Both the position numbers and the translations under genes were made by a program. A stretch of DNA of 12,081 bases. It comes from DASSUW01 sp035706585. GTDB lineage: Bacteria > Actinomycetota > Thermoleophilia > Solirubrobacterales > Solirubrobacteraceae. Shown in pieces: positions 1 to 6,911 of the stretch (position 1 is its first letter; every line of letters starts with the position of its first letter). The DNA is taken from assembly GCA_035706585.1 (NCBI GenBank), contig DASSUW010000100.1:1-12081 (forward strand), given 5' to 3'. The notes beneath the pieces are model-generated. The model did not search any database, was not told the origin of the DNA, and saw nothing but the letters and a program-made list of their open reading frames with translations.

Positions 1-196
1 GGAACGCGAGCGTCGCCTCCCAGTCCAGCGCGCCCGCTTCGCCGAGCGGATCGGCCACGACATGGGCGGCCGCGAACGCGACCCGCGAGCGCGGCGGCGT
101 TCCGGGCGCCGGGAACGCGCGCGGCTCGCCCGGCGCGTACGGCTCGAGCGCCCCGCCCGCGCGCGGAAGCCGCAACGCGGCGGTGGCGACCGTCAC
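1..196 (-). CDS. DUF993 / dihydrodipicolinate synthase-like protein (N-terminal part, runs off the window)
   Basis: This is a partial gene: only the first 65 codons are present. The start is the GTG at 196-194, which overlaps the TGA of the upstream oxidoreductase in a GTGA junction, typical of translational coupling. The visible protein has an RLPRAGG-type opening, a proline-rich linker, then PPRSRVAFAAAHVVADPL and LDWEATLAF. I recognise this arrangement from the N-terminus of the DUF993 family, which is usually annotated as dihydrodipicolinate synthase-like because a TIM-barrel aldolase domain follows. The reaction is not established, and the catalytic part lies outside the window. In other actinobacteria this family commonly neighbours a Gfo/Idh/MocA oxidoreductase, as here, so the two probably act on the same substrate in sequence. 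The family call rests on N-terminal similarity from memory. Confidence 0.72.
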   Translation of the reverse strand, partial: MTVATAALRLPRAGGALEPYAPGEPRAFPAPGTPPRSRVAFAAAHVVADPLGEAGALDWEATLAF

Positions 197-1353
197 AGCT
201 CGGGCACCTCGACCCAGCGCCGCTCGCGCCACGACCGCAGACCGAGCTCCGACAGCTGCACGCCCCGCGCGCCCGCGTAGAAGTCCCACGGGAACGGCTC
301 GTCGAGCGCCACGTGCCGCAGGAACCGCTCCCACTGCACCTTGAACGCGTTGCCGGGCTCCTCGCCGGGAACCGGCATCCACGCGGCGCGGTGATCGACC
401 GGGTCCGGGAGGTCCGGGTTCCACACCGACCGCGGCGTGGCCGCGCCCGGCTGCAGCCGGCACTCGCGCAGGCCGGCGACCGCGGTTCCCCCGGTGCCGT
501 CGACCTGCAGCTCGAACAGCTCGCCACGGTCGACCCGCACGCACCACGACGAGTTGAGCTGCGCGATCACGCCGCCGTCGAGCTCGAACATCGCGTAGGC
601 GGCGTCCTCGGCGGTCGCCTCGTACGGCTCGCCCTGCTCGTCGTAGCGGACCGGCACGTGCGTCGCGCCGAGCGCGAACACGCCGTGGACGGCGCCGAAC
701 AGCTCGTCCAGCACGTAGCGCCAGTGGGCGAACATGTCGGCGACGATCCCGCCGCCGTCCTGCGCCCGGTAGTTCCACGACGGCCGCTGCGGCGCCGGGT
801 CGGGGCCGGGGAACACCCAGTAGCCGAACTCGCCGCGGACCGAGAGCACCCGGCCCAGCGCGCCGCTGTCGAGCACGCGCTTCAAGGTCCGGATCCCGGG
901 CAGGAACAGCTTGTCCTGCACCACGCCGTGCTTGACGCCGGCCTCGTCGGCCGCCCGCGCCAGCGCCAGCGCCGACGCGAGGTCGTCGGTCAGCGGCTTC
1001 TCGCAGTAGACGTGGCGGCCGGCGTCGACCGCGGCACGCACGGCGTCCTCGCGCCGCGACGTGACCTGCGCGTCGAAGTACACGTCGCAGTCGGCCAGCG
1101 CGCCGGCGAGGTCGGTCGTGTACTCGAGCTCGTGCGGCTCGGCCAGCGCGCTCAGCTTGCGCTCGTCGCGGCCGACCAGGACCGGCACGGGCCACAGCGC
1201 CTCGCCGGGCGCGACCGCGATCCCGCCGTCGTCGCGGATCGCCAGGATCGACCGCACCAGGTGCTGGTTGGTCCCCATCCGCCCGGTCACGCCGTTCATG
1301 GCGATGCGGATCGTGCGCCGGCCCGTCGCCGACGGCTGGAAAACGTTTGCCAC
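193..1353 (-). CDS. Gfo/Idh/MocA-family NAD(P)-dependent oxidoreductase (386 aa)
   Basis: A predicted soluble dehydrogenase that would oxidise or reduce a sugar or polyol hydroxyl with NAD(P). The N-terminal Rossmann domain shows strand TIRIAMNGVTGRMG at about residues 14-27, a G-rich nucleotide loop with N20 and G21/G24/G27. The family motif CEKPLTDD follows, with E118-K119-P120, then QDKLF at 146-150. The C-terminal domain carries DMFAHW with D206 and H210, the expected catalytic Asp and His positions. The length is normal for the family. I chose the GTG at 1353 because the first beta strand would be lost with the internal ATG at residue 19, and because it lies 11 bases after the aminotransferase stop. 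No strong Shine-Dalgarno is visible. It is followed by DUF993 with a 4-base overlap. The substrate is unknown, and it is clearly different in sequence from the second family member at 6912-8072. Confidence 0.9.
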   Translation of the reverse strand: MANVFQPSATGRRTIRIAMNGVTGRMGTNQHLVRSILAIRDDGGIAVAPGEALWPVPVLVGRDERKLSALAEPHELEYTTDLAGALADCDVYFDAQVTSRREDAVRAAVDAGRHVYCEKPLTDDLASALALARAADEAGVKHGVVQDKLFLPGIRTLKRVLDSGALGRVLSVRGEFGYWVFPGPDPAPQRPSWNYRAQDGGGIVADMFAHWRYVLDELFGAVHGVFALGATHVPVRYDEQGEPYEATAEDAAYAMFELDGGVIAQLNSSWCVRVDRGELFELQVDGTGGTAVAGLRECRLQPGAATPRSVWNPDLPDPVDHRAAWMPVPGEEPGNAFKVQWERFLRHVALDEPFPWDFYAGARGVQLSELGLRSWRERRWVEVPEL

Positions 1354-1364
1354 GGCGGCGTAGC

Positions 1365-2507
1365 CTAGCGCGCCGAGCGCACCGCGGCAAGCCGCGCGGC
1401 GGCCTCGTCGATCACCTCGGCGCGCTTGCAGAACGCGAAGCGCACCAGCGAGCGACCGGCGTCCGGATGGTCGTAGAAGACGCCGGTCGGGATCGCCACG
1501 ACGCCCGCGCGCGCCGGCAGCTCGCGGCAGAACGTCACGCCGTCGCCTTCGACGCGCGCGTTGACGAAGTACGTGCCGGCGGGCCTGATCGGCCGCAGCC
1601 CGGCGGCCTCGAGCCCGGCGCACAGCCGGTCGCGCTTGGCCCGCAGCGCCTCGGCCAGGCCGCCGTAGAACGCGTCCGGCAGCGCCAGCGCCGCCGCGCC
1701 CGCGTGCTGGAACGCCGTCGCGCCCGAGAACGAGAGGAACTGCTTGGCCGCCCGCACGCCGGCGACGAGCTCCGGCGCCCCGCTCGCCCAGCCCACCTTC
1801 CAGCCCGTCACCGAGAACGTCTTGCCGAGCGACGAGATCGCGACCGTGCGCTCGGCCATCCCCGGCAGCGTCGCCAGCGGGACGTGCTCGCCGTCGTAGA
1901 CCAGGTGCTCGTACACCTCGTCGGTCACCGCCACGAGCCCATGCTCGCGACACACGCCGGCCACCAGCTCGAGCTCGGGCCGCGAGAAGACCTTGCCGGT
2001 CGGGTTGTGAGGCGAGTTGAGCAGGATCATGCGCGTGCGCGGACCCACCGCGGCACGCAGCTGGTCGGGGTCGAACTCCCACGCCGGCGGTTGCAGCGTC
2101 ACGACCTTGCGCACCGCGCCGGCCATCGCGATGCCGGCCGCGTAGGAGTCGTACAGCGGCTCGAACACGATCACCTCGTCGCCCTCGTCGAGCAGGCCGA
2201 GCAGCGCCGCGGAGATCGCCTCGGTGGCGCCGAACGTGACCTGGACGCCCAGCTCCGGGTCGACCTCGAGCCCGTAGAAGCGCCGCTGGTGCGCGGCGAT
2301 CGCCTCGCACAGCGCCCCCACGCCGGCCAGCGGCGCGTACTGGTTGTGGCCGGCGCGGATCGCCGCCGCCGCGGCCTCGAGCACCGCGGCGGGCCCGTCC
2401 TCGTCGGGAAATCCCTGCCCGAGGTTGATCGCACGCGTTCGCTCGGCGAGCGCCGACATCTCGGAGAAGATCGTGGTGCCGAACCCGGCCAGCCGCGAGG
2501 CGATCAC
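1365..2507 (-). CDS. Class I/II PLP-dependent aminotransferase (380 aa), DapC/kynurenine aminotransferase-like
   Basis: A fold-type I aminotransferase, cytosolic, which would move an amino group between an amino acid and a 2-oxo acid using pyridoxal phosphate. Visible landmarks are INLGQGFPDEDGP near residues 27-39 (substrate side), NSPHNPTGKVF with N168, VTDEVYEHL with D196 (pyridine nitrogen partner), SSLGKTFSVTGWKVGW with Schiff-base lysine K229, and LVRFAFCK with R356 (substrate carboxylate). The length matches the family. Known relatives with this pattern include N-succinyldiaminopimelate aminotransferase (DapC of actinobacteria) and kynurenine/glutamine transaminases. Sequence reading alone does not separate these, so no symbol is given. 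The start is GTG at 2507, and the opening residues IASRLAGFGTTIFSEMSALA fit the family N-terminus. It is probably the first gene of an operon with the Gfo/Idh/MocA and DUF993 genes. Its start faces the aldolase gene with only 20 bases between them. Confidence 0.92.
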   Translation of the reverse strand: MIASRLAGFGTTIFSEMSALAERTRAINLGQGFPDEDGPAAVLEAAAAAIRAGHNQYAPLAGVGALCEAIAAHQRRFYGLEVDPELGVQVTFGATEAISAALLGLLDEGDEVIVFEPLYDSYAAGIAMAGAVRKVVTLQPPAWEFDPDQLRAAVGPRTRMILLNSPHNPTGKVFSRPELELVAGVCREHGLVAVTDEVYEHLVYDGEHVPLATLPGMAERTVAISSLGKTFSVTGWKVGWASGAPELVAGVRAAKQFLSFSGATAFQHAGAAALALPDAFYGGLAEALRAKRDRLCAGLEAAGLRPIRPAGTYFVNARVEGDGVTFCRELPARAGVVAIPTGVFYDHPDAGRSLVRFAFCKRAEVIDEAAARLAAVRSAR

Positions 2508-2527
2508 GCGCGGCAGACTACGCGGCC
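2508..2527. promoter_or_regulatory. 20-base divergent spacer between two GTG starts
   Basis: Only GCGCGGCAGACTACGCGGCC separates the aminotransferase start (minus) from the aldolase start (plus). There is no Shine-Dalgarno for either gene and no room for two promoters, so at least one promoter must lie inside the opposing gene, or the transcripts are leaderless. This is a position-based statement; no promoter motif is claimed. Confidence 0.45.
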
Positions 2528-3280
2528 GTGACCTACACCGGCCTGCGCGAGCGGCTGCGGCGGCGCGAGCCGCTCGCGGTCGCGTTCCTTGATCTCGGCT
2601 CGCCCGTGAGCGCCGAGCTGACCGCCATGAGCGGCTTCGACGTCGTGGTCGTCGACCTCGAGCACGGCGCCGGGGACGAGGGCGCGGCGCGTGCGCAGAT
2701 CCAGGCGGCGAGCGGGCACGCCGCGGTCGTGGTGCGCGTACCGGACGGGCCGGCGCAGGCCGGCCGCATGCTCGACGCCGGGGCCGACGGCGTCATCGTG
2801 CCGCAGGTCGGCTCGCCGGACGAGGCCGCCCGCGCGGCGGCCGCCGTTCGCTACAGCGGCGCGCGCGGTATCTCGCCGTTCTCGCGCGGCAACCGCTACG
2901 GCCGCGCGGGCGCTGAATTCCGCCCGCGTGCCGACGAGCGGCTCGTCTGCATCGTCCAGATCGAGCGGGGGAGCGCGCTGGAGACCGTCGACGAGATCGC
3001 CGCGCTCGACGACGTCGACGCCCTGCTGATGGGACCGGCGGACCTGTCCAACGACATCGGCTGTGCGCTCGACCTCGCCGCGCCGGAGCTGCAGGGCGCG
3101 GCGCGGCGGATCGGCGCCGCCGCCGCGCGCCATGGCAAGACCGCCGCGCTGCACCTCGCGCACGCGGATCAGGCGGCGGGGTTCCGCGAGCTCGGCTTCA
3201 CGATGTTCTCGAGCGTGTTCGAGAGCGCCGCTCTGGTCGCCGCGATGACCATCTCGGCCGCCGAACTGAGAACGCCCTGA
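2528..3280 (+). CDS. HpcH/HpaI-family class II aldolase (250 aa)
   Basis: A member of the HpcH/HpaI aldolase/citrate lyase family. Members are metal-dependent TIM-barrel enzymes that reversibly split 2-oxo-4-hydroxy acids, usually releasing pyruvate and an aldehyde. The expected active-site landmarks are all present: VVVDLEHG with H46, VVRVPDG with R70, IVQIERG with E146 and GPADLSNDIG with D172. These match in spacing and context the His, Arg and two metal-ligand acidic residues of E. coli HpaI (H45, R70, E149, D175). The start is GTG at 2528, because the family opens with LRERLRRGEP-like residues directly after the initiator. There is no Shine-Dalgarno in the 20-base spacer, so the message may be leaderless. 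The true substrate is unknown. It lies 48 bases ahead of the chemotaxis receptor on the same strand, with no evidence of a functional link. Confidence 0.9.
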   Translation: MTYTGLRERLRRREPLAVAFLDLGSPVSAELTAMSGFDVVVVDLEHGAGDEGAARAQIQAASGHAAVVVRVPDGPAQAGRMLDAGADGVIVPQVGSPDEAARAAAAVRYSGARGISPFSRGNRYGRAGAEFRPRADERLVCIVQIERGSALETVDEIAALDDVDALLMGPADLSNDIGCALDLAAPELQGAARRIGAAAARHGKTAALHLAHADQAAGFRELGFTMFSSVFESAALVAAMTISAAELRTP

Positions 3281-3328
3281 GGGCGATGTATTAAGTCACC
3301 TGGATGACACGCCGATGACTGGTGCATC

Positions 3329-5521
3329 ATGCGCCAGCTCGTCTTCAGGCCCGCTCTCGGGGTGCTCTCCCGGCTCCGCTTCGCCCACAAGTTCGCCCTC
3401 ATCGGCCTGGTGCTCGTCGTGGCGGTCGCGGTCGTCGGCCAGGCCTATCTGAAGGTCCAGCGCACGCAGATCACCTTCAGCGCCAAGGAGCGCGTCGGCA
3501 TCCGCGTGATCGCGCCCGGCGGGGAGCTGCTCGGCCGCCTGGCGGCCGCGCGGGCCGCTGCCGTGCGCGGCGATGACGCGGCCGTCGAGCAGCGGGTCGC
3601 CGCCGTCGACGAGGCGGTCGCGAAGGTCGACGCGGCGGTCCGGGCCGACGGCCGCGAGCTCGCGCTCGAGCGCGACTGGAGCGAGCTGCGCGACGCGATC
3701 GAGGCGACGCTCGCCGGCCTGCCGGACGGCGTCGCCGAGCGCTCGGAGGCGCTGGCCGCGCTCACGAACGGCGCCGCCGCGCTGATCGTCAAGGCCGGCG
3801 ACACGTCGAACCTGATCCTCGATCCGGACCTCGACTCCTTCTACGTGATGGACGCGCTGGTCACGAAGGTCCCGGGCATGCTGACCGGCCTCGCCGACGC
3901 GTCCGACCAGGCGGTCCTCGCCGGGGTCGACCGCGCGAACGCGCTCGACCACCGCATCGACCTGGCGCTGACCCAGGGCGCGATCCTGAGCGCCGCCGAG
4001 GCCGGCACCGCGGGCCTCGCCACGTCGTTCGCGAAGACCGCCGACGGCGCGTTGAGGAGCGATCTCGCCGACCCCGTCGCCGCCGCCGCGAGCGCGACCG
4101 AGACCGCCGCCGACGGCTTCACCAAGCTGGTCCGCGACGGTGACACCGCCGCCGTCGACGCGGCCGCCATCGATCGCGCGATCGAGCAGGGGACCGCCGC
4201 CCACCGCGCGCTCGGCCCGGCGCTGGACCGCTTGATCGACACGCGCATCGACGGCTTCGCCTCGTCGCGCCGCAACGTGGCGGTCCTCGCCTCGGTCCTG
4301 ATCCTGCTCGCCGTCTACCTGTTCGTCGGGCTGCTGCTGGCGATCCGCGAGGGCACCGGCCGCATGCGCGCGCGCCTCGCCAGCCTCGGCGAGCACGAGG
4401 CGACCGAGCTGCGCGACGGTCTCGCCGCGATCGCCGCCGGCAACCTCACGCGCGAGCTGCGCACCACGACGCCGCCGATCGAGCGCGGCAGCCGGGACGA
4501 GATCGGCGATCTCGAGGCGGCCGTCGAGGGCATCCGCGCCGACACCGCCACGTCGATCGACCGCTACAACGCGATGCGCGAGCAGACCGCGGCGATGCTG
4601 CGCGACATCGCCTCGGGCTCCGAGGTCGTCGCCCAGGCATCCGAGCGCGTCGTCGTGACCACCGAGCAGACGAGCTCGGCCGTCACCGAGATCGCCCACG
4701 CGGCCGGCAGCGTGGCTCACGGCGCCGAGCAGCAGGTCCGCGGCGTCGAGTCGATCCGCGCGGCGACGGAGGAGGTCATCGCCGCCACCCGTGACGGCGC
4801 CGAGGCCGCTCGCGCCACCGCCGCGACCGCGTCGCGCGCCGGCGAGGTCACCAAGGAGGGCCTCGCCGCCGCGCTGGAGGCGACCGTCGCGATGGCGTCT
4901 CTGAGGGAGTTCTCCGCCGAGATCGCCGAGGTCATGGAGCAGCTGGCCGGCATGTCCAAGCGGATCGGCGGCATCACCGACGCGATCACCGGCATCGCCG
5001 ACCAGACGAACCTGCTCGCGCTCAACGCGGCGATCGAGGCCGCCCGCGCCGGCGAGCACGGCCGCGGTTTCGCGGTCGTCGCCGAGCACGTCCGCAAGCT
5101 GGCCGAGGAGTCGCAGACCCAGGCCGCCGAGATCGCACAGATCGTCGAGGAGATCCGGCGCGCGACCGGTCACGCCGCCGAGCTCGCCGCCGCCGGCGCC
5201 CGGCGCAGCGACGAGAGCGACGCGACGGTCCAGCGCGCGCAGCAGTCGTTCGAGCTGATCGGCGAGGCCGTCGACGCGGTCGGCGAGCGCGTCGCGCAGA
5301 TCGTCGACGTCGTCGCCCGCATCGCGGCCGACACCGAGCGCATCGGCGCGGACATGAGCGAGATCGGCGCGGTGGCCGAGCAGTCGTCGAGCGCCGCCGA
5401 GCAGGTGTCCGCGACCACCCAGGAGACGAGCGCGTCGGCACACGACATCGTCGCCTCCGCCCGCGAGCTGTCCGCAACGGCCACCCGCCTCGAGCGTCTC
5501 ACCACGCGCTTCGAGCTCTGA
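3329..5521 (+). CDS. Methyl-accepting chemotaxis protein, transmembrane receptor (730 aa)
   Basis: A complete chemoreceptor that senses something outside the membrane and controls the CheA kinase inside. Domain order: a short basic cytoplasmic start; TM1 at about residues 21-39; a large alpha-helical sensor region at about 41-313, including KERVGI near 53 and a TSNLILDPDLDSFYVMDAL-like segment seen in many helical-bundle MCP sensors; TM2 at about 316-338; a HAMP domain with the DEIGDLE motif at 390-396; then a long coiled-coil signalling domain. The conserved hairpin tip, with ITGIADQTNLLALNAAIEAA and GRGFAVVAEHVRKLAEES, starts near residue 553. The C-terminus, TTRFEL, lacks a CheR-docking NWETF-type pentapeptide. 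The ATG at 3329 is used because it gives a short basic N-tail before TM1. No clear Shine-Dalgarno precedes it. No che genes are in the window, so it is an orphan receptor here. Ligand unknown. Confidence 0.95.
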   Translation: MRQLVFRPALGVLSRLRFAHKFALIGLVLVVAVAVVGQAYLKVQRTQITFSAKERVGIRVIAPGGELLGRLAAARAAAVRGDDAAVEQRVAAVDEAVAKVDAAVRADGRELALERDWSELRDAIEATLAGLPDGVAERSEALAALTNGAAALIVKAGDTSNLILDPDLDSFYVMDALVTKVPGMLTGLADASDQAVLAGVDRANALDHRIDLALTQGAILSAAEAGTAGLATSFAKTADGALRSDLADPVAAAASATETAADGFTKLVRDGDTAAVDAAAIDRAIEQGTAAHRALGPALDRLIDTRIDGFASSRRNVAVLASVLILLAVYLFVGLLLAIREGTGRMRARLASLGEHEATELRDGLAAIAAGNLTRELRTTTPPIERGSRDEIGDLEAAVEGIRADTATSIDRYNAMREQTAAMLRDIASGSEVVAQASERVVVTTEQTSSAVTEIAHAAGSVAHGAEQQVRGVESIRAATEEVIAATRDGAEAARATAATASRAGEVTKEGLAAALEATVAMASLREFSAEIAEVMEQLAGMSKRIGGITDAITGIADQTNLLALNAAIEAARAGEHGRGFAVVAEHVRKLAEESQTQAAEIAQIVEEIRRATGHAAELAAAGARRSDESDATVQRAQQSFELIGEAVDAVGERVAQIVDVVARIAADTERIGADMSEIGAVAEQSSSAAEQVSATTQETSASAHDIVASARELSATATRLERLTTRFEL

Positions 5522-5660
5522 CCGGCCACCAACGGGGTCAGAGGCGTAGTGCCGCGGCGCGGCGTCGCGCCACCCACTTCGAGCTCTGACCAGCCACTCA
5601 CGGGGTCAGAGGCGTAGTGCCGCGGCGCGGCGTCCCGTCACCCACTCAGGCTCTGACCCC
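5509..5660. repeat. 68-bp tandem direct repeat (two copies plus a partial third) duplicating the 3' end of the chemoreceptor gene
   Basis: Copy 1 is 5509-5576 and copy 2 is 5577-5644. By hand alignment they differ at 5 of 68 positions. A short third fragment, CTCAGGCTCTGACCCC, follows at 5645-5660. Copy 1 begins inside the chemoreceptor gene, so copy 2 carries a second TTCGAGCTCTGA (codons FEL plus stop) outside the gene. Each copy can form an 8-bp hairpin: CTCTGACC at 5516-5523 with GGTCAGAG at 5536-5543, and the same at 5584-5591 with 5604-5611. A 10-bp arm pair, GGGGTCAGAG at 5602-5611 with CTCTGACCCC at 5651-5660, links copy 2 to the third fragment. The repeat lies between convergent genes, so the hairpins could act as a bidirectional terminator, although no T-tract follows them. 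Confidence 0.9.
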
Positions 5661-5685
5661 GCGGCCGGCACAGCGCTGCGAGTCG

Positions 5686-5988
5686 CTACGCCGCAAGCGC
5701 CGGGCGCCGAACACCCGCGCGTCGGCGCCGGCCATCGCGCCGCTGCAGCTGCCGCGCGCGCTCCACGAGCAGGAACGCGAGCTCGCCGGACGGGCGGAAC
5801 GGGTCGGCGATCACCCGGTAGTCGGAGAGCGACACGGCCGCCCAGATCTCGCCAGCGACCTCGCCGACCAGCACGGGGCCCTGCAGGGCGTCCTGCGAGT
5901 CGAGCTGCGCGAGCTCGGCGACGGCCTCGGCGTCGGCCTGGCGGGCGTAGCGGATCGTCACCGATGCTGTGGGTTCGAAGGTCTTCAT
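5686..5988 (-). CDS. Small conserved GNAT-like hypothetical protein (100 aa)
   Basis: A short protein with an N-terminal VTIRYARQADAEAVAELAQLDS stretch, then VLVGEVAGEIWAAVSLSD and YRVIADPFRPSGELAFLLVERARQL. This pattern of a beta strand, a helix of the ADAxAVAxLAxLD type, then two strands matches the first half of a GNAT N-acetyltransferase fold. Small actinobacterial proteins of this layout are common and usually called hypothetical. The part that would bind acetyl-CoA in a full GNAT (the Q/RxxGxG/A loop) is absent, and the last 25 residues are arginine- and alanine-rich, so catalysis is doubtful. The start is the ATG at 5988, and there is no clear Shine-Dalgarno. It converges with the chemoreceptor gene across the 68-bp repeat. 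A function cannot be assigned. Confidence 0.7.
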   Translation of the reverse strand: MKTFEPTASVTIRYARQADAEAVAELAQLDSQDALQGPVLVGEVAGEIWAAVSLSDYRVIADPFRPSGELAFLLVERARQLQRRDGRRRRAGVRRPALAA

Positions 5989-6079
5989 GGCACGTATTGT
6001 CGGCTGCGAAGCGCCCCCTTACATCGGGCGTTAGCAGCCGATCTGCGTCCCTGAGGCCTTACCTGGACGCCGTACGCGC

Positions 6080-6727
6080 TTACCGGCAGCGAGGGTCGTT
6101 GCGGGGCGGCCGGCCGCCGTACAGATCGACGGCCGCGGCCACGTCCGCGGGCGCCGGGACACAGGCGAGCTGGTCGACCGTCGGGGGCTCCGCGGCCAGC
6201 GACGGCGCGCAGTGGGTGTCGAACGCGTGCGGGCTCATCAGCGAGCAGGTGCGGCCGTCGCGGTGCTCGAGCCCGAGGACGTGCCCGAGCTCGTGCGCGG
6301 CGACCCAGACCGACAGCGGCCGTGGGTTGCCGCGCAGCTCGTCCGCCAGCACGATGCGCGTCGTGCCGCTGGAGGGCCGGCCGATCGACGTCGTGTAGCC
6401 GAGGCAGTCGCGCCCGCACAGCGAGCGCAGCTCACGGTCGTCGACGCTGATGACCACGTCGGCGGCGCCGGCCGAGCCGACCTGCTCGAGCCGCACCTGC
6501 GCGCCCGAGGCGTTCCAGCGGGCGGCCGCCGTGGCGACGGTCCGGTCCATGCCGCCGGCGTCGTAGTAGCGCACCACGCCATGGTCCCAGGGGGTCGGCG
6601 TCGAGGATGCGGACACGGGCAGCACCTGCCACAGCAGGGCGGCCAGCACCGTGGCTGGGAGAAGGGCGAGTAGCAGCTCGCGGGCAGCAGAGAGCCACCG
6701 CCGGCGTTGTCGGCGTGGTTTGAACAT
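6080..6727 (-). CDS. Matrixin-type zinc metalloprotease, membrane-anchored or secreted (215 aa)
   Basis: A predicted extracellular zinc-dependent peptidase of the metzincin clan. The zinc site is AAHELGHVLGLEH, with H145, E146, H149 and H155 (HExxHxxGxxH), followed by a Met-turn candidate at S162-L163-M164. The N-terminus has a strongly basic stretch (residues 4-17), then a hydrophobic segment at about 18-38 ending VSASS, so it is either a signal peptide or an uncleaved anchor. Six cysteines (104, 108, 161, 173, 189, 214) lie in the predicted outer domain and could form disulfides. No pro-peptide cysteine switch is evident. I use the ATG at 6727; a TTG at 6730 directly before it would add one residue. 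No Shine-Dalgarno is visible on this strand. The gene stands alone, with spacers on both sides. Its target is unknown. Confidence 0.9.
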   Translation of the reverse strand: MFKPRRQRRRWLSAARELLLALLPATVLAALLWQVLPVSASSTPTPWDHGVVRYYDAGGMDRTVATAAARWNASGAQVRLEQVGSAGAADVVISVDDRELRSLCGRDCLGYTTSIGRPSSGTTRIVLADELRGNPRPLSVWVAAHELGHVLGLEHRDGRTCSLMSPHAFDTHCAPSLAAEPPTVDQLACVPAPADVAAAVDLYGGRPPRNDPRCR

Positions 6728-6730
6728 CAA

Positions 6731-6911
6731 GGAGAAAACGCGGCGCGGACCGCGTGCGACATCTGAACGTCGAAGCGGCGCTTACGCGCCGCAGCACCCG
6801 CCTGAGCTATGGGGTGCCCCGCGCCCGGAGCCGCGAAACGCGAAAGGGGTCAGACCCCCTCGCCTTGGCGCCTCGCAACGCCGCGACAGGGGGGTCTGAC
6901 CCCGGCTCGGT
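6731..6911. other. 181-base spacer between the Gfo/Idh/MocA gene and the matrixin gene
   Basis: No convincing gene is present. Besides the GGGGTCAGACCCC inverted repeat listed separately, there is a compact hairpin: GCGGCGC at 6775-6781 pairs with GCGCCGC at 6786-6792 around a TTAC loop. It has no T-tract on either strand. The spacer lies downstream of the right-hand operon and upstream of the matrixin start, so it should hold the operon's transcription end and the protease promoter. No clear -10/-35 pair could be picked out. Confidence 0.5.
6846..6903. repeat. Paired GGGGTCAGACCCC inverted-repeat element (58 bp), possible terminator hairpin
   Basis: GGGGTCAGACCCCC at 6846-6859 is the exact reverse complement of GGGGGTCTGACCCC at 6890-6903, giving a 14-bp perfect stem around a 30-base loop. 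Each arm is itself a near-perfect palindrome, so alternative small hairpins are possible. It begins 8 bases downstream of the stop codon of the Gfo/Idh/MocA gene on the minus strand, so it may end or stabilise that transcript. The same arm sequence recurs at 11969-12031 and, in shortened form, at 5602-5660. This points to a dispersed REP- or MITE-like family, although no transposase is in the window. Confidence 0.88.

Noticed and set aside
193..2310. A 705-codon minus-strand frame suggesting a fusion of another protein to the Gfo/Idh/MocA enzyme
   Set aside because: The first 300 or so residues are a shadow frame through the aminotransferase gene. The family N-terminus begins at the GTG at 1353, so there is no fusion.
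1365..2507. Naming the aminotransferase dapC
   Set aside because: The motifs fit DapC but equally kynurenine or glutamine aminotransferases. The neighbours do not include lysine-pathway genes.
3296..5443. A 715-codon minus-strand frame opposite the chemoreceptor gene
   Set aside because: The translation is Gly/Asp/Arg/Leu-rich without motifs, and the plus strand encodes a full chemoreceptor with TM segments, HAMP and the signalling tip.
5509..5660. A CRISPR array
   Set aside because: There are only two directly adjacent copies of a 68-bp unit with no spacers and no cas genes nearby. It is a tandem duplication.
6775..6792. A strong rho-independent terminator at the GCGGCGC/GCGCCGC hairpin
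   Set aside because: The stem is good but there is no T-rich tract on either strand, and such GC hairpins are expected by chance in DNA of this composition.
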